From CAYMDP01 sp964389375 (GTDB lineage: Bacteria > Bdellovibrionota > Bdellovibrionia > Bdellovibrionales > UBA1609): a stretch of DNA of 64,000 nucleotides. The stretch's first letter is position 1; each line of letters opens with the position of its first letter. The notes below the pieces were generated by a model. The model was given only the letters and a program-made list of their open reading frames with translations. It had not been told where the DNA came from and did not search any database. Below, piece after piece: positions 43,390 through 52,331 of the stretch. Position numbers and translations under genes: made by a program. The DNA is taken from contig CAYMDP010000009.1 in NCBI GenBank assembly GCA_964389375.1, positions 1 through 64,000 on the forward strand. Direction: 5' to 3'.

Positions 43390-46254
43390 CTAAAGTAGTC
43401 CGATCGAAAGGAAAGGCATAAAGCCTCCGCCGGCTTCGCGATTAAAGCCATAATAAAGACCTAGCGTGAATGTCAGTGGCACTTGGTAGGCTGCGGTGGT
43501 CTTTTGATGGAACTCAATTCCTGAAGACCAAAAGCTTCGACTCAGTGTACTTCGTCGGTATCCAGGCAGAAGGGTTTCGAAGTAGGCTCCGTCGACCATG
43601 ACTCCGTCTGCGAAAATTCCCATTTGAAGATCCTTAAAAAATAATGGAAAAAATCCTTTTCCTTTGTAGATATCAGCTAAAGGAAAGCGGTAGTCCGTAT
43701 TAAAGTTTAGCATTTTTCGTCCCACGAAGGCTGCCGAAGGATAACCTCGCACTAAAAAGGGCGTGTTAATAAGATTGACCAAATAATTTCCGCCCAAAGA
43801 TTTTTCTCCGATTATGGGGCTAAGACTAAATGGCATCTCTGGGGAAAGTGCCCCCTTAAACTGTGTCGTCAGCGAGTGTCTTAAGGGAAAAAGATCAACC
43901 CACTGAAGAAGAAGTGAAGTTTGAAAGCGCTCATAACCAAGATGAGTCTCACTTTTTAAATAATTGCTATAGCCTAAAGACCATTGAAATCCACCTCGGT
44001 AAAGGGAGGTAGGGTCGCCGATATTCGAATAACTTAATTTGGCATTGGGTCCTTGCCGTTTTATCGACCCGCCAAGAATTTCAGTTTCGGCAGTGCTTCC
44101 TCCAAGCGCTCCTTGAAAGCGATGGCTGAGACCGGGAATATAAAAACCAAAAGAAGCTCCGCTCGAGCTACTGCTTAGGGTCTGAGATGTGGCTGCCAAA
44201 AATTCATTGTACTGCGCATGACTTAAAGAAATATCAATTGGGGTCGAGCGGTTCAGCCAAGAGACCCCGTAGGATAATTTTTTGGTCAATGAGTCGTGGG
44301 CCGCTTCGATCAGATAGCTATTTTTTCCAAGGGGATCTTGGTTGGCTGTGCTTCCTTGAAACAAAATTCCATTTTCGACGGGATAGATAAAGGGGATCCA
44401 GTAGCGAGGCAGCAAGTACTTCATCGAATAATACGAACGCTCTTCGACTTCGGTATTTTGCAAAGCGGGGCTTCTTGTTTGGGCCGAGGGGAGTGAGAGT
44501 TTTTGCAAAGGTTCAATTTTTAAGGGCGAGAAAGACCTTGGGTTCTCGGTAATATGAAGTTGGGGCCCGTAGCCTGTGATTTGTAAGCTAATAAGCTCTC
44601 TGCGGGCCGGGTCAAATTCCCCTTGCAAAACTCCGGTCACAGAATTGGTCATCGCTGTCGCAGACTGAAGATCTTGATCTGCGAGGTAAAGGTTTGAAAC
44701 TCCAGAGTCGTAAGAGCTAAAGATTAAACCCTCAGAAGTCATTTGTGCTTGTCCGGTGTTTTTGAACTCGCGCAATACCCGGCCGCGTTTTTTAGTCGCC
44801 AGATTCAGTGTAAATAACTGCTCAAGCCCTGCGGGAGATCGACCCGAAAAGACTAAAACATGGTCTCTTACAAATTCTGGCCTCGAGATTCGAGATTGAA
44901 AAGGCGGGGAGTACAGCCTTGAGATTTTTTGGTTTGCAAACTGATACATCATTAAGTGGGTCCGACCGGCTTCGCTGGCCACAAAGACAATCTTGTCTCC
45001 CTTTGGAGAAAGCTTTGGCTCTCGCGCTCTTGCACCCCATGTGAGTCTTCGAATTTTTTTTGTTTCAAGATCAAACTGAAACAGGTCATTATATAAAGAG
45101 TCCCGCTTATGGACCTGAAGTTTATCAAAGATCAAAGACTTCGAATCGGGAGTCCAATTTAGACGGGTTAGATTTTGTCCGCGGGTCAAGCGTGTGCGCT
45201 TTCCTTGCGCAAAACTTTGACTTTTATCCGCCCGCTCGACAAGGATCAGCTCGCCGGGGGCGTCGATTCGACTATGAACAAAGGCGAGTTTTAATTGGTC
45301 GGGACTTAAAGTCGGACTGAGGTGTCCATATTCTTTATCAAAGAGCGGCTTACTGCTATCGACTCCAACGGATTGAATGCGCTCGACCTGTGCTTGTGTT
45401 CTTTGTTCTAGATCTTCATAAGTTTGTTGAAGCAAATCTTGGTACCGAATTTCGGAGCGCCGAAGATAAGGGGTATTTAATAAAAAGGGCAGACGCCTAG
45501 AGTGGTCTTGAAGAAGTTCGTCGGGGAGTTTGTCTGAGTTAGTGCGGCTCATCATCGAATGCCAAAGAATTCCTCCTAAAAGATAAGGCCTTTGCCCGTA
45601 AGGGTAGCTAGGAATCGAACTTTCGTTAATGCGGTCGATCGTTTCATTTTGCAAAAGTTCATCAAGCACTAGGGCTCTAAGAGTAGCACTTGAGCCCGGA
45701 GATCTAAGGCGTCCGTGTTTTGAATGTCTTGATTCCATTTCGACGGCAAGCCCCTCCATCCACCAGCGCGGAAGGTAGGCCGTTGGGTGAACGATGCTTC
45801 CAAAGAGCCAATAGAATGGACGATAGAAGCTGTGGACCGGATAAAAGGTCAGTGAATGGGTGTATTCGTGAAGTACCAGCTCTTGGCCCCAATTTCCATA
45901 ATAAGAAATGGAGTCCAAAGAATTGGGAAGAACCGGATAAACTCGAATCAAAGAGTAGGGAAAGTGGGTGGCCGAGCCATTCGAAAGATCAGTCGAATCA
46001 TCGATGACCATAATCGTATTTTTGGGCATCTCGCTAAATGAGCCCTGCAAAAGCCTTCGAGACTCTTCGGCATAATTTGCATACTGTTGGGCGAGCGCTT
46101 TGTGTTTTGAATCATAAATAATCTCAAAGTGTGCGGTCTTTAGGACTTTCCACTTAATGTCTGGCGATACTCGCGCTAGAGAATTTACAGAAAATAGGGA
46201 CAAGCAAAAAAATACTGAGAGGACCCCAAGACTGCGAAAGAAAACTCGAATCAT
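43390..46254 (-). CDS. Metalloprotease / beta-propeller / beta-barrel outer-membrane protein
   Basis: The 954-aa product has a signal peptide and three parts. Residues ~35-260 are a gluzincin-type peptidase domain: LVLHEYTH with H129-E130-x-x-H133 and, 33 residues on, the third ligand E167 in RWWMEGLAVE. Residues ~310-580 are TolB/PD40-like propeller repeats (LSPKGDKIVFVASEAG, LNWTPDSKSLIFDK). The last ~330 residues are amphipathic strands consistent with an outer-membrane barrel. The whole may present a protease at the cell surface or periplasmic side. It runs with the UMF1 and secreted-protein genes on the same strand, 22 bp after the UMF1 stop. Confidence 0.78.
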   Translation of the reverse strand: MIRVFFRSLGVLSVFFCLSLFSVNSLARVSPDIKWKVLKTAHFEIIYDSKHKALAQQYANYAEESRRLLQGSFSEMPKNTIMVIDDSTDLSNGSATHFPYSLIRVYPVLPNSLDSISYYGNWGQELVLHEYTHSLTFYPVHSFYRPFYWLFGSIVHPTAYLPRWWMEGLAVEMESRHSKHGRLRSPGSSATLRALVLDELLQNETIDRINESSIPSYPYGQRPYLLGGILWHSMMSRTNSDKLPDELLQDHSRRLPFLLNTPYLRRSEIRYQDLLQQTYEDLEQRTQAQVERIQSVGVDSSKPLFDKEYGHLSPTLSPDQLKLAFVHSRIDAPGELILVERADKSQSFAQGKRTRLTRGQNLTRLNWTPDSKSLIFDKLQVHKRDSLYNDLFQFDLETKKIRRLTWGARAREPKLSPKGDKIVFVASEAGRTHLMMYQFANQKISRLYSPPFQSRISRPEFVRDHVLVFSGRSPAGLEQLFTLNLATKKRGRVLREFKNTGQAQMTSEGLIFSSYDSGVSNLYLADQDLQSATAMTNSVTGVLQGEFDPARRELISLQITGYGPQLHITENPRSFSPLKIEPLQKLSLPSAQTRSPALQNTEVEERSYYSMKYLLPRYWIPFIYPVENGILFQGSTANQDPLGKNSYLIEAAHDSLTKKLSYGVSWLNRSTPIDISLSHAQYNEFLAATSQTLSSSSSGASFGFYIPGLSHRFQGALGGSTAETEILGGSIKRQGPNAKLSYSNIGDPTSLYRGGFQWSLGYSNYLKSETHLGYERFQTSLLLQWVDLFPLRHSLTTQFKGALSPEMPFSLSPIIGEKSLGGNYLVNLINTPFLVRGYPSAAFVGRKMLNFNTDYRFPLADIYKGKGFFPLFFKDLQMGIFADGVMVDGAYFETLLPGYRRSTLSRSFWSSGIEFHQKTTAAYQVPLTFTLGLYYGFNREAGGGFMPFLSIGLL

Positions 46255-46276
46255 TTTCGACTTCTCGATTTCACCA

Positions 46277-47554
46277 CTAGGTCTTACCCAACTTTTTTGG
46301 AGGCTTCACCAAAGTGAGAAGGGCTCCGCCGATCGCAAAAGAAATCAAAACTGAAAGAATCCCCAGCCGAGGGTTATTCATGGTGTAGCTGACCCAGCCA
46401 ACAATTAAGGGGCCTAAAATGGCTGAAAACTTTCCAAGCACATTATAAAATCCGAAAAACTCAGCACTTTGCTCCTGCGGGACAATCCGTGCGAAAAAAG
46501 ATCGGCTTAATGATTGGATCCCGCCCTGAACAAGTCCAATCACCGCAGCCATTAAATAAAATTCTAAGCTTGAGTTCATATTCAAAGCTAAAAAACTAAC
46601 TCCGGCATAGACAAAAAGAGCCAAATAAATTCCTGTTTTCGGTCCAAATTTTTCTCCAAGGTATCCAAAGGCGATGGCTGAAGGAAATCCGATAAATTGA
46701 ACAAGCAAAAGAGCTTTGATTAAGTCTGCGGGCTCTAGGCCAATTGCCATTCCGAAATCTACGGCCATACGAATGATCGTATTTACCCCGTCAATGTAGA
46801 AGAGGTAGGCCAGAAGAAATAAAAATACTTCCCGGTGCAGACGAATTTTTTTAAAGGTTTCGATAAAAGTTTTCCAGCCCGCCAAAAGACTTCCAAGCTT
46901 TTCGGCGGCAAGAGTTTTTCTGGGCCGTTCTTTAACAAATACAAACAGCGGAATGCTAAATAGAATCCACCAAATAGCGACGCTGACAAATGACCAAAGA
47001 ATTCCGTCAGCCGGTCCGGAAAGTCCAAAGGTCTGAGGAGATAAGTACATCAAAACATTGATAACAAATAAAAGACCTCCGCCGAGATAACCCAAGGAGT
47101 AGCCAAGGCTTGAAGCAAAATCGAATTTTTCTGGAGGTGAGACTTCTAAAAGAAGGGCGTCGTAAAAAACCAGACTCGCCGCAAAACCGAATCCTGAGAT
47201 CGCGTAAAGTATCAGCGCGTTTAGCCAGTCCCCTTGGGGCACAAAATAAAATAAGCCGGTTGCCGTTGCACCCATAAAAATAAAGACAAATAAAAATCGT
47301 TTTACATGGGCACCCTGATCCGCGATCGAGCCCATAATCGGAGCCAAGATTGCAAGAAGTAAACTTGAGGCGGCACTTGCGATACCAAGGTAGTAGGTGC
47401 TTAAAGTGGGCTCAAGATCTGAGCTCCAGTACTGTTTAAAAAATAGCGGAAAGAAACCAGCTAAGACTGTGGTTGCGTAGGCGGAATTGGCCCAATCATA
47501 GAGAGCCCAAGACCAAAGCTTTTTTCCTTCAATCGACTTTAGACTTTTGATCAA
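46277..47554 (-). CDS. UMF1-family MFS transporter
   Basis: The 425-aa protein has eleven to twelve membrane segments and UMF1/Atg22-like motifs: WSWALYDWANSAYATTVLAG at the start, PIMGSIADQGAHVKRFL, YDALLLEVSP and GGIQSLSRSFFARIVP. The eukaryotic relative exports amino acids from vacuoles; bacterial substrates are undefined. TTG at 47554 has GGAG at 5 nt and starts just before the family motif; the ATG at 47608 lacks a ribosome-binding site. It overlaps the upstream gene by 26 bp. Confidence 0.82.
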   Translation of the reverse strand: MIKSLKSIEGKKLWSWALYDWANSAYATTVLAGFFPLFFKQYWSSDLEPTLSTYYLGIASAASSLLLAILAPIMGSIADQGAHVKRFLFVFIFMGATATGLFYFVPQGDWLNALILYAISGFGFAASLVFYDALLLEVSPPEKFDFASSLGYSLGYLGGGLLFVINVLMYLSPQTFGLSGPADGILWSFVSVAIWWILFSIPLFVFVKERPRKTLAAEKLGSLLAGWKTFIETFKKIRLHREVFLFLLAYLFYIDGVNTIIRMAVDFGMAIGLEPADLIKALLLVQFIGFPSAIAFGYLGEKFGPKTGIYLALFVYAGVSFLALNMNSSLEFYLMAAVIGLVQGGIQSLSRSFFARIVPQEQSAEFFGFYNVLGKFSAILGPLIVGWVSYTMNNPRLGILSVLISFAIGGALLTLVKPPKKLGKT

Positions 47555-48668
47555 GCTGTCTCCACCAGTTTTGCCAGGTGCGAATTTTTTCCTCGCGTTT
47601 CTCGTCATTGACTTCGCGAATGACCGGCCCTTTGGGGTTCTTAATTCTTAAGATACTCGTCGCCTCTTGAAGCAGATCGTCGCGTTTTAAATGGGGAAGA
47701 GCTTGAAGGGTGATCTGAAAGGTTTCGTTGCTGGGCTTTGTACGAAGAATCTGAAGGCTTCTAAACTTTAGATCATCTTCTTCCTCAGGATCGAGAACAA
47801 TTTTGTGAAGGGCCAGTTTGATCGACCGAGTCCATGAGCTGCCAATACTCTGAAGCGTGCCGGTTCTTGCACTAGTCTCGTTTCCTTTATTTAACAAAAA
47901 AGAGATCTGGGAGGCGAAGCGGTCCTCCCAGATGGAGGGATTCATATCTTGCCAGAAGGTCCATTCTTTCGAGGTGACAAGCCATTTGCTGCCAGGTTTT
48001 TTTAATGCCCAAAGACCTTCCGAGATCAGAACAAACTCAAACAAAGAAGATCCAGATTTAATCTTAAAAGATGGATTTGCGCTTTTTTCTGGAGGAGCCA
48101 AGCGATACTGAACTTCAAATTTCTCTAAAGAGGCGATGAAGCGGTAAAAGAAATCCCAGTCCACAGAAAGCTCGGGTCTGGCCGAAACCCATTCGCTTCC
48201 CTTTTTTTGAGCGTCGACTTTTAGTGAGTCGTTGATCTCAAGTTGTATGCGCTGGCTAAACTTTAAGCCGTCTTGATCGGGGCCAATAAACCAGCTTCGA
48301 TGTTGAGGGACGTAAAGAATCCCATTTCCTCCAATCACTAGACATTTGCTGCCTTTTCGGACGGTCCGCTTTTGAATAAAAAAATCTAAGCTTTCGCTTT
48401 TTTGATTTTGCGTTCGAGTCAGCTGCACTTCCGGTCGGCCGGGCAAATTTTCGCAAGGGTCAAAAAACTCTTGATCAAGAAGCGGCAAGAATTCTTGTAG
48501 GGTTTTAAGTTGAATCTTTTGATCAGATAAAAAGATATCACTCCCTTTTTGCACCAAAGTGAATTGATCTGAGGCGCTTCGAATTTGATAGCGAGTTTCT
48601 TGAGCCACTGCTTGTGTGCTTAGGCTAAGAAGAAAGCCGAGTAAGATCCATTTTTTTGTGCTTCTCAT
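47529..48668 (-). CDS. Secreted protein of unknown function
   Basis: The 379-aa product has a signal peptide (MRSTKKWILLGFLLSLSTQA, AVA-QE). The central part is strand-rich with many Trp (SSWTRSIKL, WTFWQDMNPSIWEDRF). The last ~100 residues look helical, like HEAT repeats (LRTKPSNETFQITLQALPHL). No family recognised. GGAG lies 6 nt before ATG at 48668. It is coupled to the UMF1 gene by a 26-bp overlap. Confidence 0.65.
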   Translation of the reverse strand: MRSTKKWILLGFLLSLSTQAVAQETRYQIRSASDQFTLVQKGSDIFLSDQKIQLKTLQEFLPLLDQEFFDPCENLPGRPEVQLTRTQNQKSESLDFFIQKRTVRKGSKCLVIGGNGILYVPQHRSWFIGPDQDGLKFSQRIQLEINDSLKVDAQKKGSEWVSARPELSVDWDFFYRFIASLEKFEVQYRLAPPEKSANPSFKIKSGSSLFEFVLISEGLWALKKPGSKWLVTSKEWTFWQDMNPSIWEDRFASQISFLLNKGNETSARTGTLQSIGSSWTRSIKLALHKIVLDPEEEDDLKFRSLQILRTKPSNETFQITLQALPHLKRDDLLQEATSILRIKNPKGPVIREVNDEKREEKIRTWQNWWRQLDQKSKVD

Positions 48669-48876
48669 TGGTGACTCCAGGGTTCGCAATTGGGGATCTT
48701 CTTTCTGCTATTATTGTTATGAGTCTTTGCTCTCAAAGCAATCAATTTTAAGGATGTAAAGCCCGGCCCTTGCTCTTCGAGCAATGATCTTGATTTAGAC
48801 TTGGTATTTGCTTGGGGGATATGGGTTTTGTTGAGGGCGAATGACCCGAACAAGAGGGGGCTCTTAAGGGATCGAA
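48669..48876. other. Intergenic region between tetR and the secreted-protein gene
   Basis: 208 bp without a supported gene. Two short inverted repeats sharing TTGCTCT are present: TTGCT-ctcaa-AGCAA near 48727-48741 and TTGCTC-TTC-GAGCAA (48770-48784). The second could act as a weak tetR terminator. A candidate promoter for the secreted-protein gene is TTGAGA-N17-TAATAG on the minus strand. Confidence 0.4.
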
Positions 48877-49506
48877 TTAAGCGCAAAAAAGATCAAGAAG
48901 ATGTTTTTGAACCTTATCCCGCTCGGATTTATTTTTAATCGATCTTTGGAAGGCATCTTCCTTAAGATGATCCAGTCGCATAACATGGCTAAGTGCACCA
49001 AAAAGCAAACTCGCAAGGATAAAGGGGTCCTTATCTTTAGCGAGCATTTTTTGTTTTTGAGCGGATTTAAAGTATTGAATGATCAGATCAAAGACTCTTA
49101 AAAAGCCCATGCGAAACTCTGTTTCGGCAGGGGAGTGACTGCGGTCGAGTTCTCGGACAATAATCAGCCCCGCATCGCGATCTTGAATAAATAAATTGAA
49201 CATGTTCTCGATAAAAAGCCCAAGCCGAAGACGAAACTCTTCTGGGCTTTTGGGGTCCCGCAGGAGGTCGCGTGCCGCAGTGTATTGCGAATCACCAATT
49301 GCTAAAATGCAAGCCTTGTAGAGCTCTTCTTTGCCACCAAAATAGTAGCTGATTAAAGACGAATTTAGCTTTGCAGACTTTGCGATATCTCGAATTGTGG
49401 TTGAAGCAAGGCCTTTTCTTGCAAACAGTGTCTTTGCAGCCTGAATCAAAGCCTCCCGAGCCTTTCCGGATGACTCAGATTGAGACCCTTTTGTTTTGCG
49501 TTTCAT
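48877..49506 (-). CDS. TetR-family regulator (probable fatty-acid degradation repressor)
   Basis: The 209-aa product has an N-terminal TetR helix-turn-helix (AREALIQAAKTLFARKGLAS, TIRDIAKSAKLNSSLISYYFGGKEELY) and an all-helical ligand-binding C-terminal domain. It faces fadE across a 26-bp palindrome and by analogy with FadR/PsrA-type TetR repressors probably senses acyl-CoA. The frame remains open upstream for 39 codons, but this extension lies within a 162-bp mobile palindrome; ATG at 49506 or TTG at 49515 outside it are likely starts. Neither now has a good ribosome-binding site, as discussed for the MITE-like element. Confidence 0.82.
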   Translation of the reverse strand: MKRKTKGSQSESSGKAREALIQAAKTLFARKGLASTTIRDIAKSAKLNSSLISYYFGGKEELYKACILAIGDSQYTAARDLLRDPKSPEEFRLRLGLFIENMFNLFIQDRDAGLIIVRELDRSHSPAETEFRMGFLRVFDLIIQYFKSAQKQKMLAKDKDPFILASLLFGALSHVMRLDHLKEDAFQRSIKNKSERDKVQKHLLDLFCA

Positions 49507-49520
49507 TTTGGACAAAGGTC

Positions 49521-49682
49521 TAGGGCGTGTCCTCATTTTGCAGTCTTTCGAATTGGTTTTAGTTTGAGTTGGGGCGAGGCGCGACGACGAAGGACTGCCC
49601 AAGGGCAATTCGAGGAGGAGCAACGAAGCTCCGACTCAAAATTAAACGAATTAGAAAGACTGCAAAATGAGGACACGCCCTA
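49521..49682. mobile_element. MITE-like 162-bp palindromic element
   Basis: The element begins with TAGGGCGTGTCCTCATTTTG and ends with its exact reverse complement; terminal inverted repeats of 29 bp (49521-49549 and 49654-49682) are perfect. The interior is an imperfect continuation of the palindrome with centre at 49601/49602 (TGCCC-AA-GGGCA). TA at both ends suggests a TA target duplication as made by IS630/Tc1-type transposases, so it is likely a non-autonomous (MITE-like) element. No transposase gene is in the window. It also can form a long RNA hairpin. It lies 14 bp upstream of the tetR ATG. Confidence 0.8.
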
Positions 49683-49730
49683 GCTCCTCGGAAAGGTTGA
49701 GCAGTACCGTATTATCAATCATAAGATCAA

Positions 49731-49756
49731 AATATTCAATCAATTGATTGAATATT
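49731..49756. promoter_or_regulatory. 26-bp perfect palindrome, probable TetR operator
   Basis: AATATTCAATCAA is followed directly by its reverse complement. It lies between tetR and fadE, 59 bp before the fadE ATG, and contains the fadE -35. Its TTCAATCAATTGATTGAA core is reminiscent of TetR-type FadR sites. Confidence 0.7.
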
Positions 49757-49776
49757 CCACTAAGGCCTTTTACAAT
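49748..49776 (+). promoter_or_regulatory. fadE promoter
   Basis: TTGAAT (49748-49753), 17 bp, TACAAT (49771-49776). The -35 is inside the palindromic operator, so a bound repressor would block polymerase. Confidence 0.65.
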
Positions 49777-49814
49777 ATTAGGACGACGTTGATGTTGTTT
49801 TGAGGAGGACCAGT

Positions 49815-52256
49815 ATGTTTGGCCTAGAAGAATTCAGTGGATTTTTAATGGCGCCCGAGTTTTGTGCCTGGGCAATCGCAGGCTCTGTCCTTGCCGTGTT
49901 AACCTTGGGATATCTTGGCGCACCACTTATTTTATGGACCCTTCTTGGAGCCATTTTATTTCTTGGTTTCGGAGCGGGCACTCCGGTTTTAATCGCCTTC
50001 TTAGTGGTCGCTTTAGTTTTTAACATCACGCCGATTCGAAAGATTTTAATCTCGAATATCGTCATGAAGGTGATGAAAGCCTTAAAGTTAATTCCAAAAA
50101 TCTCGGACACAGAAAGAACAGCTTTGGAGGCCGGAGTTGTTTGGATGGAGGCCGAGCTTTTTTCTGGAAAACCAAATCTGAAGAAAATGTTAGATCAGCC
50201 TTACTCAAAGCTGACCGCAGAAGAGCAAGCCTTTTTAGATAACGAAACTGAAGAGCTTTGTCGCATGATCGATGATTGGGAGTTCTTTAAGACAAAGGTC
50301 ATGCCTGAGCCTGTTTTTAGTTTTATTAAATCCAAAGGTTTTTTAGGAATGATTATTCCTAAGCAATATGGCGGAAAAGGCTTTTCTCACGCGGCCCACA
50401 GTGCGGTGATTCAAAAGCTTTCGAGCCGATCAATTGGGGCCGTTATTTATGTGATGGTTCCAAACTCCCTGGGCCCTGCAGAATTATTAAATCATTATGG
50501 AACTCAAGCGCAAAAGGATAAGTATCTTCCGCGTCTTGCGGATGGTCGTGAAGTCCCTTGTTTTGGTTTGACCGAACCTACCGCGGGAAGTGATGCGGGT
50601 TCGATTACATCTGAAGGTGTTTTGTTTAAGGGCGATGATGGTAAGATCTATATCCGTTTAAATTGGAACAAAAGATGGATTACGCTGGCTGCGATTTCTA
50701 CAATTTTAGGTTTAGCATTTCGATTGCGTGATCCAGAGAATTTGTTAGGCAAAGGCGAAGATCTTGGAATTACCTGTGCCCTTGTGCCAGCGAATTTGCC
50801 AGGAGTCACCTTAGGTCGAAGACATGATCCATTAGGAATCCCATTCCACAACTGTCCGATGCACGGAAAAGATGTGGTGGTGAATGCTGAAGACGCGATC
50901 ATTGGTGGTTTGGCGGGTGCGGGTCAAGGCTGGCAAATGTTGATGGAATCTCTTGGTGCCGGGCGCGGAATTAGTCTTCCGGCTCAAAGTGCGGGGGGTG
51001 CAAAGCTTGCTTCCAGGGTCACTAGCAATCACGCGACAATTCGTAAGCAGTTTGGTGTTTCTATTGGAAAGTTTGAAGGGGTGGAAGAGCCCTTGGCGCG
51101 CATTGCAGGACACTCTTATATTCTTGAGGCTTTACGAAATTACGTATTAAGCGCCTTGGATCAAAAAATTAGTCCTCCAGTTGCAACCGCGATCGCCAAG
51201 TACACATCGACAGAAATGGCACGCAAAGTTGTTAACGATGCGATGGATGTGATGGGTGGAGCAGGAATTTCTTTGGGCCCTCGAAATGTGATCGCAACAG
51301 GCTACATTGGGATTCCAATCAGCATCACGGTTGAAGGTGCAAATATCTTAACCAGAACTTTGATGGTGTTTGGTCAAGGGGCCTTAAGAGCTCATCCTTT
51401 TGCATTTAAAGAAGTCAACGCTGTTGAAAAGGGAGATCTGACTGCCTTTGATCAAGCCTTTTGGGGACATATTGGTCATATTATTCGAAATACCTTCCGC
51501 ACAGTTTTGCTTAGTGTAACTCGAGGTCACCTGGCTGGATCTCCAGTCGGTGGACCTGTAAAGCGCTATTACCAGAAGTTAAGCTGGTCCTCGGCCTCTT
51601 TTGCTTTGATGGCGGATTTGGCCATGGGATTATTGGGCGGAAAGTTAAAGGTAAAAGAAAAGCTGACCGGTCGATATGCAGATATCTTATCTTGGATGTT
51701 TATCGCAACAGCTGTTCTAAAGCGCTGGGAAGAAGAAGGGCGCAAGCAAGAAGATTTGCCGCTGGTTCATTACTCTTTAACATCGGCCTTTCATGTGATC
51801 CAAGAGGGCTTTGATGGCTTGTTTTCGAATATGGAAGTTCCACTTTTGGGCTGGCTTTTTAAAGGACCTGTTCGTTGGTGGGCGCGCTTAAACTTTTTAG
51901 CTCTTGCTCCATCGGATGCCTTGGGACAAAAGGTTGCGGATTTAATGCTAAACAATGAGGGTGTCCGAGATCGTTTGTCGAAGGGTATTTATCTTCCAAA
52001 AGATCCGAAAGAGTCCTTGGGGCGTCTTGAAAAAGCATATGCTTCAATTAAGAAAGCCGAAGCGATCGAAAAGAAGTTACGTCGCGCGATTAAAAAGAAG
52101 GAGCTTCCTAAAAAGCGCATTTCTTTAATCATGGATCAAGCGGTCGAAAAGGGAATCATCAGCAAAGAAGAACTGTCGGTGATCCGAGAGTCGGAAGAGT
52201 TAAGAAACGACGCCATCCAAGTCGACGACTTCTCCCAAGAAGAATACGTCCGCTAA
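49815..52256 (+). CDS. fadE: FadE-type acyl-CoA dehydrogenase
   Basis: The 813-aa flavoprotein matches E. coli FadE (814 aa), which catalyses the first step of beta-oxidation of fatty acids. Residues ~10-75 are membrane segments, ~80-560 the acyl-CoA dehydrogenase core (GFSHAAHSAVIQKLSSRS, CFGLTEPTAGSDAGS for FAD/substrate, MDVMGGAGISLGPRN, ITVEGANILTRTLMVFGQGA), and the C-terminal ~250 residues the FadE-specific domain. ATG at 49815 is set by AGGAGG 6 nt upstream; a TTG at 49800 overlaps that site. Control by the neighbouring TetR gene is inferred from the operator-promoter overlap. Confidence 0.93.
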   Translation: MFGLEEFSGFLMAPEFCAWAIAGSVLAVLTLGYLGAPLILWTLLGAILFLGFGAGTPVLIAFLVVALVFNITPIRKILISNIVMKVMKALKLIPKISDTERTALEAGVVWMEAELFSGKPNLKKMLDQPYSKLTAEEQAFLDNETEELCRMIDDWEFFKTKVMPEPVFSFIKSKGFLGMIIPKQYGGKGFSHAAHSAVIQKLSSRSIGAVIYVMVPNSLGPAELLNHYGTQAQKDKYLPRLADGREVPCFGLTEPTAGSDAGSITSEGVLFKGDDGKIYIRLNWNKRWITLAAISTILGLAFRLRDPENLLGKGEDLGITCALVPANLPGVTLGRRHDPLGIPFHNCPMHGKDVVVNAEDAIIGGLAGAGQGWQMLMESLGAGRGISLPAQSAGGAKLASRVTSNHATIRKQFGVSIGKFEGVEEPLARIAGHSYILEALRNYVLSALDQKISPPVATAIAKYTSTEMARKVVNDAMDVMGGAGISLGPRNVIATGYIGIPISITVEGANILTRTLMVFGQGALRAHPFAFKEVNAVEKGDLTAFDQAFWGHIGHIIRNTFRTVLLSVTRGHLAGSPVGGPVKRYYQKLSWSSASFALMADLAMGLLGGKLKVKEKLTGRYADILSWMFIATAVLKRWEEEGRKQEDLPLVHYSLTSAFHVIQEGFDGLFSNMEVPLLGWLFKGPVRWWARLNFLALAPSDALGQKVADLMLNNEGVRDRLSKGIYLPKDPKESLGRLEKAYASIKKAEAIEKKLRRAIKKKELPKKRISLIMDQAVEKGIISKEELSVIRESEELRNDAIQVDDFSQEEYVR

Positions 52257-52284
52257 GGTGCCAGGTCCGATATACGGACGCACC
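52257..52284 (+). terminator. REP-like hairpin after fadE
   Basis: GGTGC-cag-GTCCG-atata-CGGAC-GCACC folds into a 10-bp stem with a 3-nt bulge, right at the fadE stop codon. No U-run follows. It shares GTGCCAGGTC with the next hairpin, as REP elements do. Confidence 0.5.
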
Positions 52285-52307
52285 GCTTCTATGTTTCCAT
52301 TCTAAAG

Positions 52308-52331
52308 TGCCAGGTCTGACCCGACCTGGCA
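52308..52331 (+). repeat. REP-like hairpin, second copy
   Basis: TGCCAGGTC-TGACCC-GACCTGGCA is a perfect 9-bp stem with a 6-nt loop and further pairing outside. The GTGCCAGGTCTGACCC form recalls REP sequences mobilised by RAYT transposases; no RAYT gene is present in the window. Confidence 0.55.

Noticed and set aside
49507..49623. N-terminal extension of TetR
   Set aside because: It is encoded by the inserted palindrome and has no similarity to the TetR family.
49480..49683. 67-codon plus-strand frame across the MITE-like element
   Set aside because: It is antisense to tetR and lies in palindromic non-coding repeat sequence.
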